A DNA stretch of 17,427 nucleotides from RYN-230 sp036509255 (GTDB lineage: Bacteria > Actinomycetota > Actinomycetes > Streptosporangiales > Streptosporangiaceae). Position numbers and translations under genes: made by a program. Under the pieces are notes generated by a model. The model had not been told where the DNA came from. It saw only the letters and a program-made list of their open reading frames with translations, and did no database searches. The stretch is from assembly GCA_036509255.1 (NCBI GenBank), contig DATCFY010000182.1, positions 1-17,427 of the forward strand. The letters run 5' to 3'. Of the stretch, positions 9,556-16,073 are shown piece after piece (the first letter of the stretch is position 1; every line of letters begins with the position of its first letter).

Positions 9556-9774
9556 ATGAAGCATGACAATCGCACTGAGGACCGTCTCCTGACGCCGTCA
9601 GAGGTCGCCGCGTTGTTCCGGGTCGACCCGAAGACCGTGACCCGGTGGGCCCAGCAGGGCAAGCTGCGATCCATCCGCACGCTCGGCGGCCACCGCCGCT
9701 ACAGCGAGGCGGAGATCCAGGCCTTCCTGCAGGACTCGCAGGGAGTGCCGCGGCCGCGGTCAGCTGAGGACTAA
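9556..9774 (+). CDS. bldC: BldC-family MerR-like DNA-binding regulator
   Basis: Small 72-residue winged-HTH protein of the MerR-like BldC type, which in streptomycetes controls the timing of development. Nearly the whole protein is the DNA-binding domain: LLTPSEVAALFRVDPKTVTR, then WAQQGKLRSIRTLGGHRRYS, including the GGHRRY wing signature. BldC of Streptomyces has the same size and no effector or dimerisation domain. GAAAGGG lies about 10 nt before the ATG. It is preceded by a long non-coding leader region, and an enoyl-CoA hydratase gene follows 83 bp later. I assign it to the family by motif; whether it is the bldC orthologue or a paralogue cannot be settled from this window. Confidence 0.88.
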   Translation: MKHDNRTEDRLLTPSEVAALFRVDPKTVTRWAQQGKLRSIRTLGGHRRYSEAEIQAFLQDSQGVPRPRSAED

Positions 9775-9857
9775 ACAGCAGTAGTACTCTCCACCCTGGG
9801 CCCTGGGCGGGCAGCGTGCCAGCCTGAGCGGGAACGCGGGCCAGCAGGAGGTGCTTC

Positions 9858-10637
9858 ATGGGGGAGTTCGTACGGGTCGAGATCGACCAGGCCATCGCCA
9901 CGATCCGGCTCGACCGGCCACCTATGAACGCGCTGAACGCCCAGGTCCAGGACGAGATCGCCGCGGCCGCCGCTGAGGTGTCCGCGGATAGCAGCGTCCG
10001 CGCCGTCGTGCTCTACGGCGGCCCGAAGGTCTTCGCCGCGGGCGCGGACATCAAGGAGATGGCGGACGCCAGCTACGCGGCGATGGCCGCGGACTCCAGG
10101 CGCCTGCAGGCCAGCTTCACCGCGGTGGCCAAGATCCCCAAGCCGGTGGTGGCCGCGGTGACCGGGTACGCGCTCGGCGGCGGCCTCGAGCTGGCGCTCT
10201 GCGCGGACTTCCGGGTGGCCGGGCAGGGAGCCAAGGTAGGCCAGCCGGAGATCCTGCTCGGGGTCATCCCCGGTGCGGGCGGGACCCAGCGGCTGCCCCG
10301 GCTGGTCGGCCCGGCCCGGGCTAAGGACATCGTGTTCACCGGGCGCTTCGTGGACGCGGCCGAGGCCCATGCCATCGGCCTAGTGGACCAGGTGGTGCCG
10401 GACGCGGAGGTTTACGACGCGGCCCGCGCCCGGGTGGCCCGGTACGCCACCGGCCCCGCGCTCGCCCTGCGGGCCGCCAAGCAGGCCATCGACGACGGCC
10501 TGGAGACCGACCTGGGCACCGGCCTGGAGATCGAGCGGCTGCAGTTCGCCGGGCTGTTCGCCACCGAGGACCAGCGCACCGGGATGCGCAGCTTCGTCGA
10601 GAACGGGCCGGGTAAGGCCAATTTCGCCGGGCGGTGA
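9858..10637 (+). CDS. Enoyl-CoA hydratase / crotonase-family protein
   Basis: The crotonase-fold protein of 259 residues most likely hydrates trans-2-enoyl-CoA to 3-hydroxyacyl-CoA in fatty acid or related acyl-CoA degradation. Oxyanion-hole segments are FAAGADIKEM (59-68) and ALGGGLELAL (105-114). Both catalytic glutamates of classical hydratases are present, Glu111 in GGGLEL and Glu131 in QPEILLGVIPGAGGTQRLPR, at the canonical 20-residue spacing. This favours a true hydratase over other crotonases. The RBS is excellent: AGGAGGT at 9846-9852, 5 nt before the ATG. No partner beta-oxidation genes are nearby, so the physiological substrate is unknown. A GC hairpin (GGGCGG at 10629-10634, CCGCCC at 10644-10649) spans the stop codon and may help terminate transcription. 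Confidence 0.92.
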   Translation: MGEFVRVEIDQAIATIRLDRPPMNALNAQVQDEIAAAAAEVSADSSVRAVVLYGGPKVFAAGADIKEMADASYAAMAADSRRLQASFTAVAKIPKPVVAAVTGYALGGGLELALCADFRVAGQGAKVGQPEILLGVIPGAGGTQRLPRLVGPARAKDIVFTGRFVDAAEAHAIGLVDQVVPDAEVYDAARARVARYATGPALALRAAKQAIDDGLETDLGTGLEIERLQFAGLFATEDQRTGMRSFVENGPGKANFAGR

Positions 10638-10739
10638 CACGTCCCGCCCCGCCATGGCTCTGGCGGCCCCGCATGACGGACAATTGACGTACCGTACGGG
10701 CACGCCCGCGAGCCCGTCCCCGAGGAAGCAGCCAAGGCC

Positions 10740-10835
10740 ATGCGCCACCTGATCACTTCGCACCACCGCACTGCGCGCCACGGGCTCTCTGCGTACCACG
10801 GGCTCACTGCGCACCACGGACCGGGCCGGCCATGA
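10740..10835 (+). CDS. Possible 31-residue His-rich leader ORF coupled to the next gene
   Basis: An ATG at 10740 opens a frame that ends in TGA at 10833-10835, overlapping the next gene's ATG (10832) as ATGA. The peptide begins MRHLITSHHRTARHGLSAYH and contains seven histidines in 31 residues, largely encoded by three 18-bp tandem repeats. GAGGAAG lies about 11 nt upstream of the ATG and AAGG is 2 nt before it, a mediocre RBS. The following gene has no evident Shine-Dalgarno of its own, so coupled translation would make sense. It could be a leader peptide, or a chance frame over a repeat. Confidence 0.3.
   Translation: MRHLITSHHRTARHGLSAYHGLTAHHGPGRP
10771..10824. repeat. Three 18-bp tandem repeats
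   Basis: The units are 10771-10788, 10789-10806 and 10807-10824. Each starts CTGCG followed by a variable dinucleotide and CCACGG; the first two share CCACGGGCTC and the third diverges at its end. The region lies directly upstream of the conserved hypothetical gene. The unit length is a multiple of three and stays in frame with the small leader ORF. Confidence 0.75.
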
Positions 10836-11242
10836 CGCAGCCGGATGAGAGCCCCGACCTTGAGCTGGTGACCGCCGCGCTGCGGGCGGACAGCGCCGAC
10901 GCGGCGATCTACGCCCGCGTGCTCACCGAATCCCTCGGCGAGTCCCTGCCACCCGGATGCGTGACCGTGGAACGAGACCGGTCCGTGTCCGACCGGATGC
11001 ACGGCCGACCCGGCACGGTGTCGAAAATCACCGTCCGGCTGGGGGAGCGGGTTATGTCGCTGGCGGTGCGGGCCGGGCAGCCCAGCGCGGAAATCTCCCG
11101 CGAGGTGCGCGGAGTGGTGCTGTCCCGCCAGCCGGTCGCAATACAAGAGTGGGCCGCCGAGCTGGCCCGGGCCCTGGTCGGGTACGCCGAGCAGAACGCC
11201 AGGACGGCGGAGGCCCTGCGCCGGCTGGTCACCGGCGGCTAA
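10832..11242 (+). CDS. Conserved actinobacterial hypothetical protein
   Basis: The 136-residue soluble protein has no signal peptide or membrane helix. It begins with an acidic helix region (ELVTAALRADSADAAIYARV). A middle stretch with beta character follows (GCVTVERDRSVSDRMHGRPG, SKITVRLGERVMSLAV, then REVRGVVLSRQPVAI). It ends in an amphipathic Ala-rich helix (EWAAELARALVGYAEQNART). From memory, similar small proteins occur in streptomycetes beside SPFH/band-7-type genes, but I cannot verify that here. Codon use matches the real genes around it. The start overlaps a small upstream ORF as ATGA and lacks its own RBS. A weak hairpin (GGCGG at 11248-11252, CCGCC at 11260-11264) follows the stop. 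No function is assigned. Confidence 0.75.
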   Translation: MTQPDESPDLELVTAALRADSADAAIYARVLTESLGESLPPGCVTVERDRSVSDRMHGRPGTVSKITVRLGERVMSLAVRAGQPSAEISREVRGVVLSRQPVAIQEWAAELARALVGYAEQNARTAEALRRLVTGG

Positions 11243-11357
11243 CGGCAGGCGGCGTGTCACCGCCGGGTTGGTTCCCAGGCTGGCGCGAGCGCTCCTACCT
11301 GCGTTCTGTTCGGTCTGGATGGGCTAGCGCGAGGGTAGTTCGTAGGCTGGGAGAGCG

Positions 11358-13175
11358 ATGACACCAGCAGAGCACACGCCAGACCGGCTCGGCCCCTACC
11401 GGTTGCTCGACCGGATCGGCGAGGGTGGCATGGGCGTGGTCTACCTTGCCCGTGACCCGGAGCAGCGTTCGGTCGCGGTGAAGATCCTGCGCCCGGCAGT
11501 GGCCGGCGACCCGAACGCGCGGCGCCGGCTGGCCCGTGAGGTCGAGACCATGCGCCGGGTCCGCAGCCCGTTCGTGGCCGAGGTCCTCGACACCGACGTG
11601 ACTTGCGAGACGCCCTACATCGTGACCCGCTACGTGCCGGGCCGCACGCTGGACGAGGTCGTGACCCAGGAGGGCCCGCTCAGCGGGGCCCGGCTGATCC
11701 GGGTAGCCGCCGGGCTCGCGGACGCCCTGGCCGCGATCCATGCGGCGGGCGTGGTGCACCGCGACCTCAAGCCGGGCAACGTGATGCTGATGAACGGCGA
11801 CCCGGTCGTGATCGACTTCGGTATCGCCCAGGCCCTGGACTCCACCCGGCTCACCATGACCGGGATGTTCATGGGCACACCCGGCTACCTGTCCCCGGAA
11901 GTGATCGAGGGGCAGAACAGCACCTCGTTCTCGGACGTGCACGCCTGGGGAGCCACCGTGGCCTTCGCTGCGACCGGCCGCCCCCCGTTCGGCACCGGCT
12001 CGTACGAGACGATCTTCTACCGGATCGTGAACGGCAAGCCGGACCTGACCGGGGTGCCGGCGCCGATGGCGGAACTGCTGGCCGCCTCGCTGCGCCGGGA
12101 CCCGGCCCAGCGGCCCGCTGCCATCCAGCTGCGCAGCCGGGCGGCCGCGCTGGACCCGGCCGCCCTGCAGCCTCTGGCGGTGCCTGCGGGTGGCCTGCAG
12201 GGCATGGGGCTGGGTGGCCCGGGGACCCGCGCCGACGGGACTCCGCTGCGCCCCACGGCGCTGGACGGGTTCGGCGGGTACGGCGGGCCGGGTGGGACCA
12301 TGGTCTCCGGGCCCGGCCAGGGCGCGACCACATACCCGCCGCCCGCCGCGGGCGGCATGCTGCACGGGACCCATCCCATCGCCGCCGGGCCGGTCCGCGC
12401 GGACGACTTCGCCGACATCCTCCCGCCGGTGGCCTACCCGCCGGGCCGGCCGGGCGGCCGCGGCGGCGGCCATCCTGGCGCGGATGACAGCTTCGGCCGC
12501 CCCGGGTCCCCCGAGCGGGCGGCCCGGGACGGGCGGCCCCCCGCGCCCGGGGAGGACCGGGACACGGCGGACCGCTGGACGCCGCCGCGCAGGCAGCCGA
12601 TCCTGGTCCTGGCCACGCTGGTGATCGCGGTGTGCCTGGCGGTCCTGCTGCCGGTGGCCGGCACCCTGATCGCCCTAGCTGTCCTGATGCTGCTGCGGGC
12701 CGGTGACCTGTCCCACCGCGGCTCGGACCAGCGGGGTGCCTTCATGACCGCCGCCTCGTTCCCCTTCTTCGTGGTCCGTTCGCTGGTGTCCACCGTGGTC
12801 CTGGCGCCGCTGGCGCTCATCGTGGCTGTGGCCGCGGCCGGGCTCACCCTCCTGGCCATGCCGTCCAGCCCGGGCCTGCACGCGCTGTCCTACGGGGCGG
12901 GCGCGCTGGTGGCGTTCTACGCCTACGGTCCGGGGTCGGGCAAGGCACGCCGCCAGCTCAACCGGGTCTGGTCCGGAGTGGTCCGCAGCCCCGGCCTGCA
13001 GGCCGTGGCGCTGTTCGGGATGTGCGCACTCGCGCTCGCCGCGGTTGCCGCCGCGGTCACGGCGGCGGCCGCCTTCTGGCCGCTGGGCGCGCCCAACGGC
13101 ACGGTGGTGCACCTGCCGACGTTGCCGGGCCCCTTCGGGCACCTGGGACCCCGGCGCATCCGTTTCTGGTTCTGA
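11358..13175 (+). CDS. Membrane-anchored Hanks-type Ser/Thr protein kinase
   Basis: The cytosolic kinase domain (about 13-270) has the glycine loop GEGGMGVV (21-28), ATP-binding Lys42, the catalytic loop HRDLKPGN (134-141, Asp136), DFG (153-155), and an activation loop with Thr166, Thr168 and Thr174 before the SPE (179-181) that replaces APE. All catalytic residues are present. A Gly/Pro-rich linker (about 271-410) follows, then a hydrophobic region with about four to five helices (about 414-447, 466-500, 506-523, 547-574) and a short tail. There are no PASTA repeats, so sensing, if any, would be through the polytopic domain. GGGAG lies just upstream of the ATG. A TAGGCT box (11343-11348) 9 nt before the start could be a -10 element. 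It is convergent with the FHA-HTH gene, a plausible partner or substrate. Confidence 0.95.
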   Translation: MTPAEHTPDRLGPYRLLDRIGEGGMGVVYLARDPEQRSVAVKILRPAVAGDPNARRRLAREVETMRRVRSPFVAEVLDTDVTCETPYIVTRYVPGRTLDEVVTQEGPLSGARLIRVAAGLADALAAIHAAGVVHRDLKPGNVMLMNGDPVVIDFGIAQALDSTRLTMTGMFMGTPGYLSPEVIEGQNSTSFSDVHAWGATVAFAATGRPPFGTGSYETIFYRIVNGKPDLTGVPAPMAELLAASLRRDPAQRPAAIQLRSRAAALDPAALQPLAVPAGGLQGMGLGGPGTRADGTPLRPTALDGFGGYGGPGGTMVSGPGQGATTYPPPAAGGMLHGTHPIAAGPVRADDFADILPPVAYPPGRPGGRGGGHPGADDSFGRPGSPERAARDGRPPAPGEDRDTADRWTPPRRQPILVLATLVIAVCLAVLLPVAGTLIALAVLMLLRAGDLSHRGSDQRGAFMTAASFPFFVVRSLVSTVVLAPLALIVAVAAAGLTLLAMPSSPGLHALSYGAGALVAFYAYGPGSGKARRQLNRVWSGVVRSPGLQAVALFGMCALALAAVAAAVTAAAAFWPLGAPNGTVVHLPTLPGPFGHLGPRRIRFWF

Positions 13176-13180
13176 GCCCA

Positions 13181-13197
13181 CCGCGGGACGCCCGCGG
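13181..13197. terminator. Hairpin terminator between convergent kinase and FHA genes
   Basis: CCGCGGG (13181-13187), ACG, CCCGCGG (13191-13197) is a perfect 7-bp stem with a 3-nt loop, starting 6 nt after the kinase stop. The two genes converge with a 73-bp gap, so one hairpin may serve both directions. No U-tract is seen. Confidence 0.5.
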
Positions 13198-13248
13198 CAT
13201 TGCCGGGGCGGTGCCCACCCACCTACCCGCGGACCCGCAGGCTGTGGG

Positions 13249-13995
13249 CTAGCTGGCGCGCCGCTCAGGGAGGCCGCTCCCCGCCGGGACGCGCCCTGCC
13301 CCAGCGGGAACCGGAGGGCCCGCCGGCCGGTCCGGTGCGGACCGGGACGGCTGCGGTTGCGGCGGTGGTGACTTTTCGCGGCCGGCGGGAGGCAGCGGCC
13401 GGACAAGGCCGAGGGAGACCACCTCGTTGGCGAGCCTGACCCGCCGGTTGATGCCCTCGGGGATGCGGAACTTCTGGTAGAGCCGGAGGAGATGCTGCTT
13501 GACCGCCGCCTCCGTCACTACGAGGTCGCCCGCGATCTCACGGGCGGTCGCCGGGGCGACGAACGCCTCATCGGACAAGGCCGGGCGGCAGAGGGACGTG
13601 AGCACGTCAAGTTCGCGCCTGGTCAGCTCGGGGCTGGGCGAGCGCCGCAGCTCGATCTCGGCGGTCAGGTCCTCAGCGGGGAGACCGCCGATCCGGCAGC
13701 GGGCGTTCCCGAACGTCAGCACGTCCCCGTCCTCCAGGACGCGCCGGGCCACGAGCCGTCCGTTGACCCGGGTGCCGTTACGCGATAACCCCAGGTCGGT
13801 GACGTAGGCGTACGGCCCGCGCCGGATGATCTCGGCGTGCAGCCGGGACACACTCAGATCGCTGAGGCGGATGTCGACCCCAGCGCCGCGCCCAACCGTC
13901 GTCACCGACTCGGCCAGCGGTATCACCTCGCCGCTGTCCTCGATGCGTATGTAGGGCCCTTCCACGGCCGTTCCTCCCGCTTGTCCAGCAGTCAC
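13249..13995 (-). CDS. FHA-domain protein with C-terminal HTH-like domain
   Basis: The N-terminal FHA domain (about 14-104) should bind phosphothreonine. It carries the conserved residues in order: GR (35-36), SVSRLH (48-53, with Ser50, Arg51 and His53), and SRNGT (71-75, Asn73). A second segment (about 122-198; ELTRRELDVLTSLCRP, AREIAGDLVVTEAAVKQHLL) looks like a LuxR-like or winged HTH seen in actinobacterial FHA regulators. The tail from about 200 is Pro-rich and disordered. The GTG start at 13995 follows GGGAGAG; a second GTG at 13965 has GGAGG 7 nt upstream and is an equally good start. It lacks the N-terminal phospho-switch of GarA/OdhI, so it is not that protein. Position suggests it reads phosphorylation by the adjacent kinase and may act on DNA. 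Confidence 0.88.
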   Translation of the reverse strand: MTAGQAGGTAVEGPYIRIEDSGEVIPLAESVTTVGRGAGVDIRLSDLSVSRLHAEIIRRGPYAYVTDLGLSRNGTRVNGRLVARRVLEDGDVLTFGNARCRIGGLPAEDLTAEIELRRSPSPELTRRELDVLTSLCRPALSDEAFVAPATAREIAGDLVVTEAAVKQHLLRLYQKFRIPEGINRRVRLANEVVSLGLVRPLPPAGREKSPPPQPQPSRSAPDRPAGPPVPAGAGRVPAGSGLPERRAS

Positions 13996-14082
13996 GGATC
14001 TCTCTCCCTGCAGTTACCCTTTCCGGACAGACTCGTACCCCCTTTTCCTTATGTGGTTTGGCTTTGCGTGCTGCCCGGCTAC

Positions 14083-14100
14083 CCGGTTTGTGATCACCGG
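14083..14100. promoter_or_regulatory. Inverted repeat between FHA-HTH and citrate synthase genes
   Basis: CCGGT (14083-14087) and ACCGG (14096-14100) flank an 8-nt centre that contributes to the palindrome GTGATCAC (14090-14097). It lies about 88 bp from the FHA-HTH start and 66 bp from the citrate synthase start. It is a candidate operator for the divergent pair, on symmetry alone. Confidence 0.25.
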
Positions 14101-14134
14101 CCGGCCGGCAGAGGGCACCCGCAGGCTGCAGACG

Positions 14135-14140
14135 TACACT
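14135..14140 (+). promoter_or_regulatory. Putative -10 box of citrate synthase
   Basis: TACACT fits TANNNT and would give a leader of roughly 18 nt containing the strong Shine-Dalgarno of the gene. No clear -35 element is visible at the expected distance. Confidence 0.35.
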
Positions 14141-14165
14141 GCCGAGCGAGTCTTTGGGAGGAAGA

Positions 14166-15308
14166 ATGGCGGACAAGCCGTCCAAGGGCCTGGCGGACGT
14201 CGTCGCCGCGTCCACCGCGCTGAGCGACATCGACGGCCAGGCTGGCCGGCTGTTCTACCGCGGCTACGACATCCACCAGCTCGCCGGGGCCTCGACCTTC
14301 GAGGAAGTTGCCTACCTGCTGCAGCGCGGGTCGGCGCCGAGCGCGGGCGAGCTGAACGGCTACCGTGCCGAGCTCGCCGCCGGGCGGACCCTGGGCGCGC
14401 TGGCCACCTCCACGCTCCCGCAGATCGCGGCCAGCCAGGGCCCGATGGAGGCGATGCGCAGCCTGGTCTCCCTGGGCAGCGCCGACGATCCAGACGAGAG
14501 CTCCAACGCCGCGCCGGCCAACGAGCGGAAGGCCGCCCGGCTTACCGCGCAGCAGCCCATCCTGGTCGCGGCCTACCACGCCGCCCGCGAGGGCCGTGAG
14601 TGCGTGCCCGCCGATCCCGGTCTCAGCCTCGCGGCCAACTTCCTGCTCCAGCTGCGTGGCACTGCCCCGTCCCCGCGGGCCGCCGAGATCCTGGACACCT
14701 GCCTGGTGCTGCACGCGGACCACACGATGAACGCCTCCACCTTCGCCGCGCGGGTGTGCGCGGCGACCCTGTCCGATATGCACTCGGCGGTGGTCGCGGC
14801 CCTGGGCACGCTGAAGGGCCCGCTGCACGGCGGAGCTAACGAGCAGGTGATGCGGGGACTGGAGGCCATCCGGTCCACGGCCGGCCCCGACCCGGTCGCC
14901 GCGGTCGGTCCAGTGGTCCGCGAACGGCTGGGCGCCGGGGAGAAGATCATGGGCTTCGGGCACCGGGTCTACAAGACCGAGGACCCGCGTGCCACCCACC
15001 TGCGCCAGATGTCCGGCGAACTGGCCGCGGTGTCGGGGGACGACACCTACTACCAGATGTCCCGGCAGATGGAGGAGGCCGTGTTCGCGGAGAAAGGCCT
15101 CTATCCCAACGTTGACTTTTATGCCGCCACCGTCTACCACTACCTGGGCATTCCCACTGACCTATTCACCCCGGTGTTCTCGGTCAGCCGGATGGCGGGC
15201 TGGACCGCGCACGTGATGGAGCAGCACGCGGACAACCGGCTGATCCGGCCGGATAGTGAGTACATCGGTGAGCGCGACCTCAACTGGGTCGCTTTGAGCG
15301 AGCGGTAG
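14166..15308 (+). CDS. Citrate synthase
   Basis: Condenses acetyl-CoA with oxaloacetate to citrate at TCA-cycle entry. The 380-residue protein is of the short, Gram-positive-type citrate synthase size. The expected catalytic residues are His221 (GPLHGGANE), His266 (KIMGFGHRVYK) and Asp317 (YPNVDFYAA). Supporting motifs are LHADHTMNAST (182-192) and FSVSRMAGWTAHVMEQ. The ATG at 14166 has GGGAGGAA just upstream. An in-frame TTG at 14154 lies before the Shine-Dalgarno itself and is an unlikely start. Some short homologues are 2-methylcitrate synthases and sequence alone does not exclude that. The nearby icd and the absence of prpB/prpD favour citrate synthase. The last codons (AGC GAG CGG TAG) are the first copy of a repeat that recurs downstream. 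Confidence 0.93.
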   Translation: MADKPSKGLADVVAASTALSDIDGQAGRLFYRGYDIHQLAGASTFEEVAYLLQRGSAPSAGELNGYRAELAAGRTLGALATSTLPQIAASQGPMEAMRSLVSLGSADDPDESSNAAPANERKAARLTAQQPILVAAYHAAREGRECVPADPGLSLAANFLLQLRGTAPSPRAAEILDTCLVLHADHTMNASTFAARVCAATLSDMHSAVVAALGTLKGPLHGGANEQVMRGLEAIRSTAGPDPVAAVGPVVRERLGAGEKIMGFGHRVYKTEDPRATHLRQMSGELAAVSGDDTYYQMSRQMEEAVFAEKGLYPNVDFYAATVYHYLGIPTDLFTPVFSVSRMAGWTAHVMEQHADNRLIRPDSEYIGERDLNWVALSER

Positions 15309-15445
15309 TGGTGAATCAGACAGTGGCCGAGCGGCAGCGATGCCCGGTGACGGCACCTGGCGAGCGGTAGCGTGGCTGACGCAGACACAAAAAGCAGCGA
15401 GCGAGCGGTAGCGATGCTCACAAGAGCACTGAGCGGGCGGTAGTG
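15296..15445. repeat. Five copies of a GAGCGGTAG-type short repeat
   Basis: Related copies are GAGCGAGCGGTAGTG (15296-15310), GCCGAGCGGCAGCGATG (15326-15342), GGCGAGCGGTAGCGTG (15359-15374), GCGAGCGAGCGGTAGCGATG (15397-15416) and GAGCGGGCGGTAGTG (15431-15445). The core GCGGTAG (GCGGCAG in copy 2) recurs at spacings of 29, 33, 41 and 32 bp. The first copy contains the citrate synthase stop codon and the last contains the GTG start of the next gene. The sequences between copies are unrelated. Confidence 0.8.
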
Positions 15446-16006
15446 ACCGACGATCTGACGGGGATCACACCGCCGACCGGGCCTGGAGGCGTGGCGGCCT
15501 ACGGGCTGGCCAGCATGGCCGGGACCGGCCAGGGTGCCTGGCCCCCGCCGGAGCGCGGCCGTCGGCAGCGTCCTTCGCCGCTGGATTCACCCAGCCACCC
15601 GCCGCGCTCCGCGGCCCCCCGGCCCGAGTATCCCGGCCCCCCGGCCTACGCCGACCCTGCGGTGCATCATCAGCATGAGCCGGCCCCCCGTAGGCCGGCC
15701 GGCACGCCGCGCAGCTCCCGTCCCCGGCGGTCCGGGCCTGTGCGGGGAGCCCAGATGCCGTACGCGATCGTGCTGGTCGGCCTGGCCGCCGGGCTGGCTT
15801 ATATCTGGCAGGGGCCGCACTCTGTCCGGGCAGGTACGTTTATCCTGGCGGGTGCCCTTTTCGTTGCTGTCGCGGCCAGGCTTGCGCTGCCGGAGCGGCG
15901 GGCGGGCATGCTCGCCAGCAGGCGGCGCTATATCGACGTGACGGTGCTGGCCATCCTGGCTATCGGCCTGCTGGTCGCTGGCCTGGTGCTGCCGACCCCG
16001 TCGTAA
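15443..16006 (+). CDS. DUF3017-like integral membrane protein
   Basis: The 187-residue protein starts with a long Pro/Arg-rich, probably disordered cytosolic region (1-104). Three membrane helices follow, at about 106-122 (PYAIVLVGLAAGLAYIW), 130-149 and 164-184. Positively charged linkers (LALPERRAGMLASRRRYID) lie between helices 2 and 3. The three-helix pattern and the LPERRAGML motif fit DUF3017, a family of unknown function found near central-metabolism genes in actinobacteria. I make that match from memory. The GTG start lies within the last copy of the GAGCGGTAG-type repeat and has no clear Shine-Dalgarno, so the N-terminus is uncertain; an internal ATG near 15515 is an alternative. It lies between citrate synthase and icd on the same strand, 67 bp before icd. 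Confidence 0.78.
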   Translation: MTDDLTGITPPTGPGGVAAYGLASMAGTGQGAWPPPERGRRQRPSPLDSPSHPPRSAAPRPEYPGPPAYADPAVHHQHEPAPRRPAGTPRSSRPRRSGPVRGAQMPYAIVLVGLAAGLAYIWQGPHSVRAGTFILAGALFVAVAARLALPERRAGMLASRRRYIDVTVLAILAIGLLVAGLVLPTPS

Positions 16007-16073
16007 CCATGCCCCAGGGATAACAGCCCCGGCGGGCAAGAGCAGAGCGCAGTAGGGAAGGGAAGTCTGCGGC

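Noticed and set aside
10684..10712. Promoter with -35 TTGACG upstream of the hypothetical gene
   Set aside because: TTGACG is present at 10684-10689, but no TANNNT box lies at a suitable distance downstream.
11295..12473. Long minus-strand frame opposite the kinase domain
   Set aside because: Shadow of the kinase gene; the catalytic motifs are in the plus-strand frame.
13176..13248. Small gene between the convergent kinase and FHA genes
   Set aside because: Only 73 bp, with a terminator-like hairpin and no start with an RBS.
15296..15445. CRISPR-like array
   Set aside because: Repeats are short (about 15-20 bp), imperfect, unevenly spaced at 29-41 bp, and there are no cas genes; the pattern does not fit a CRISPR array.
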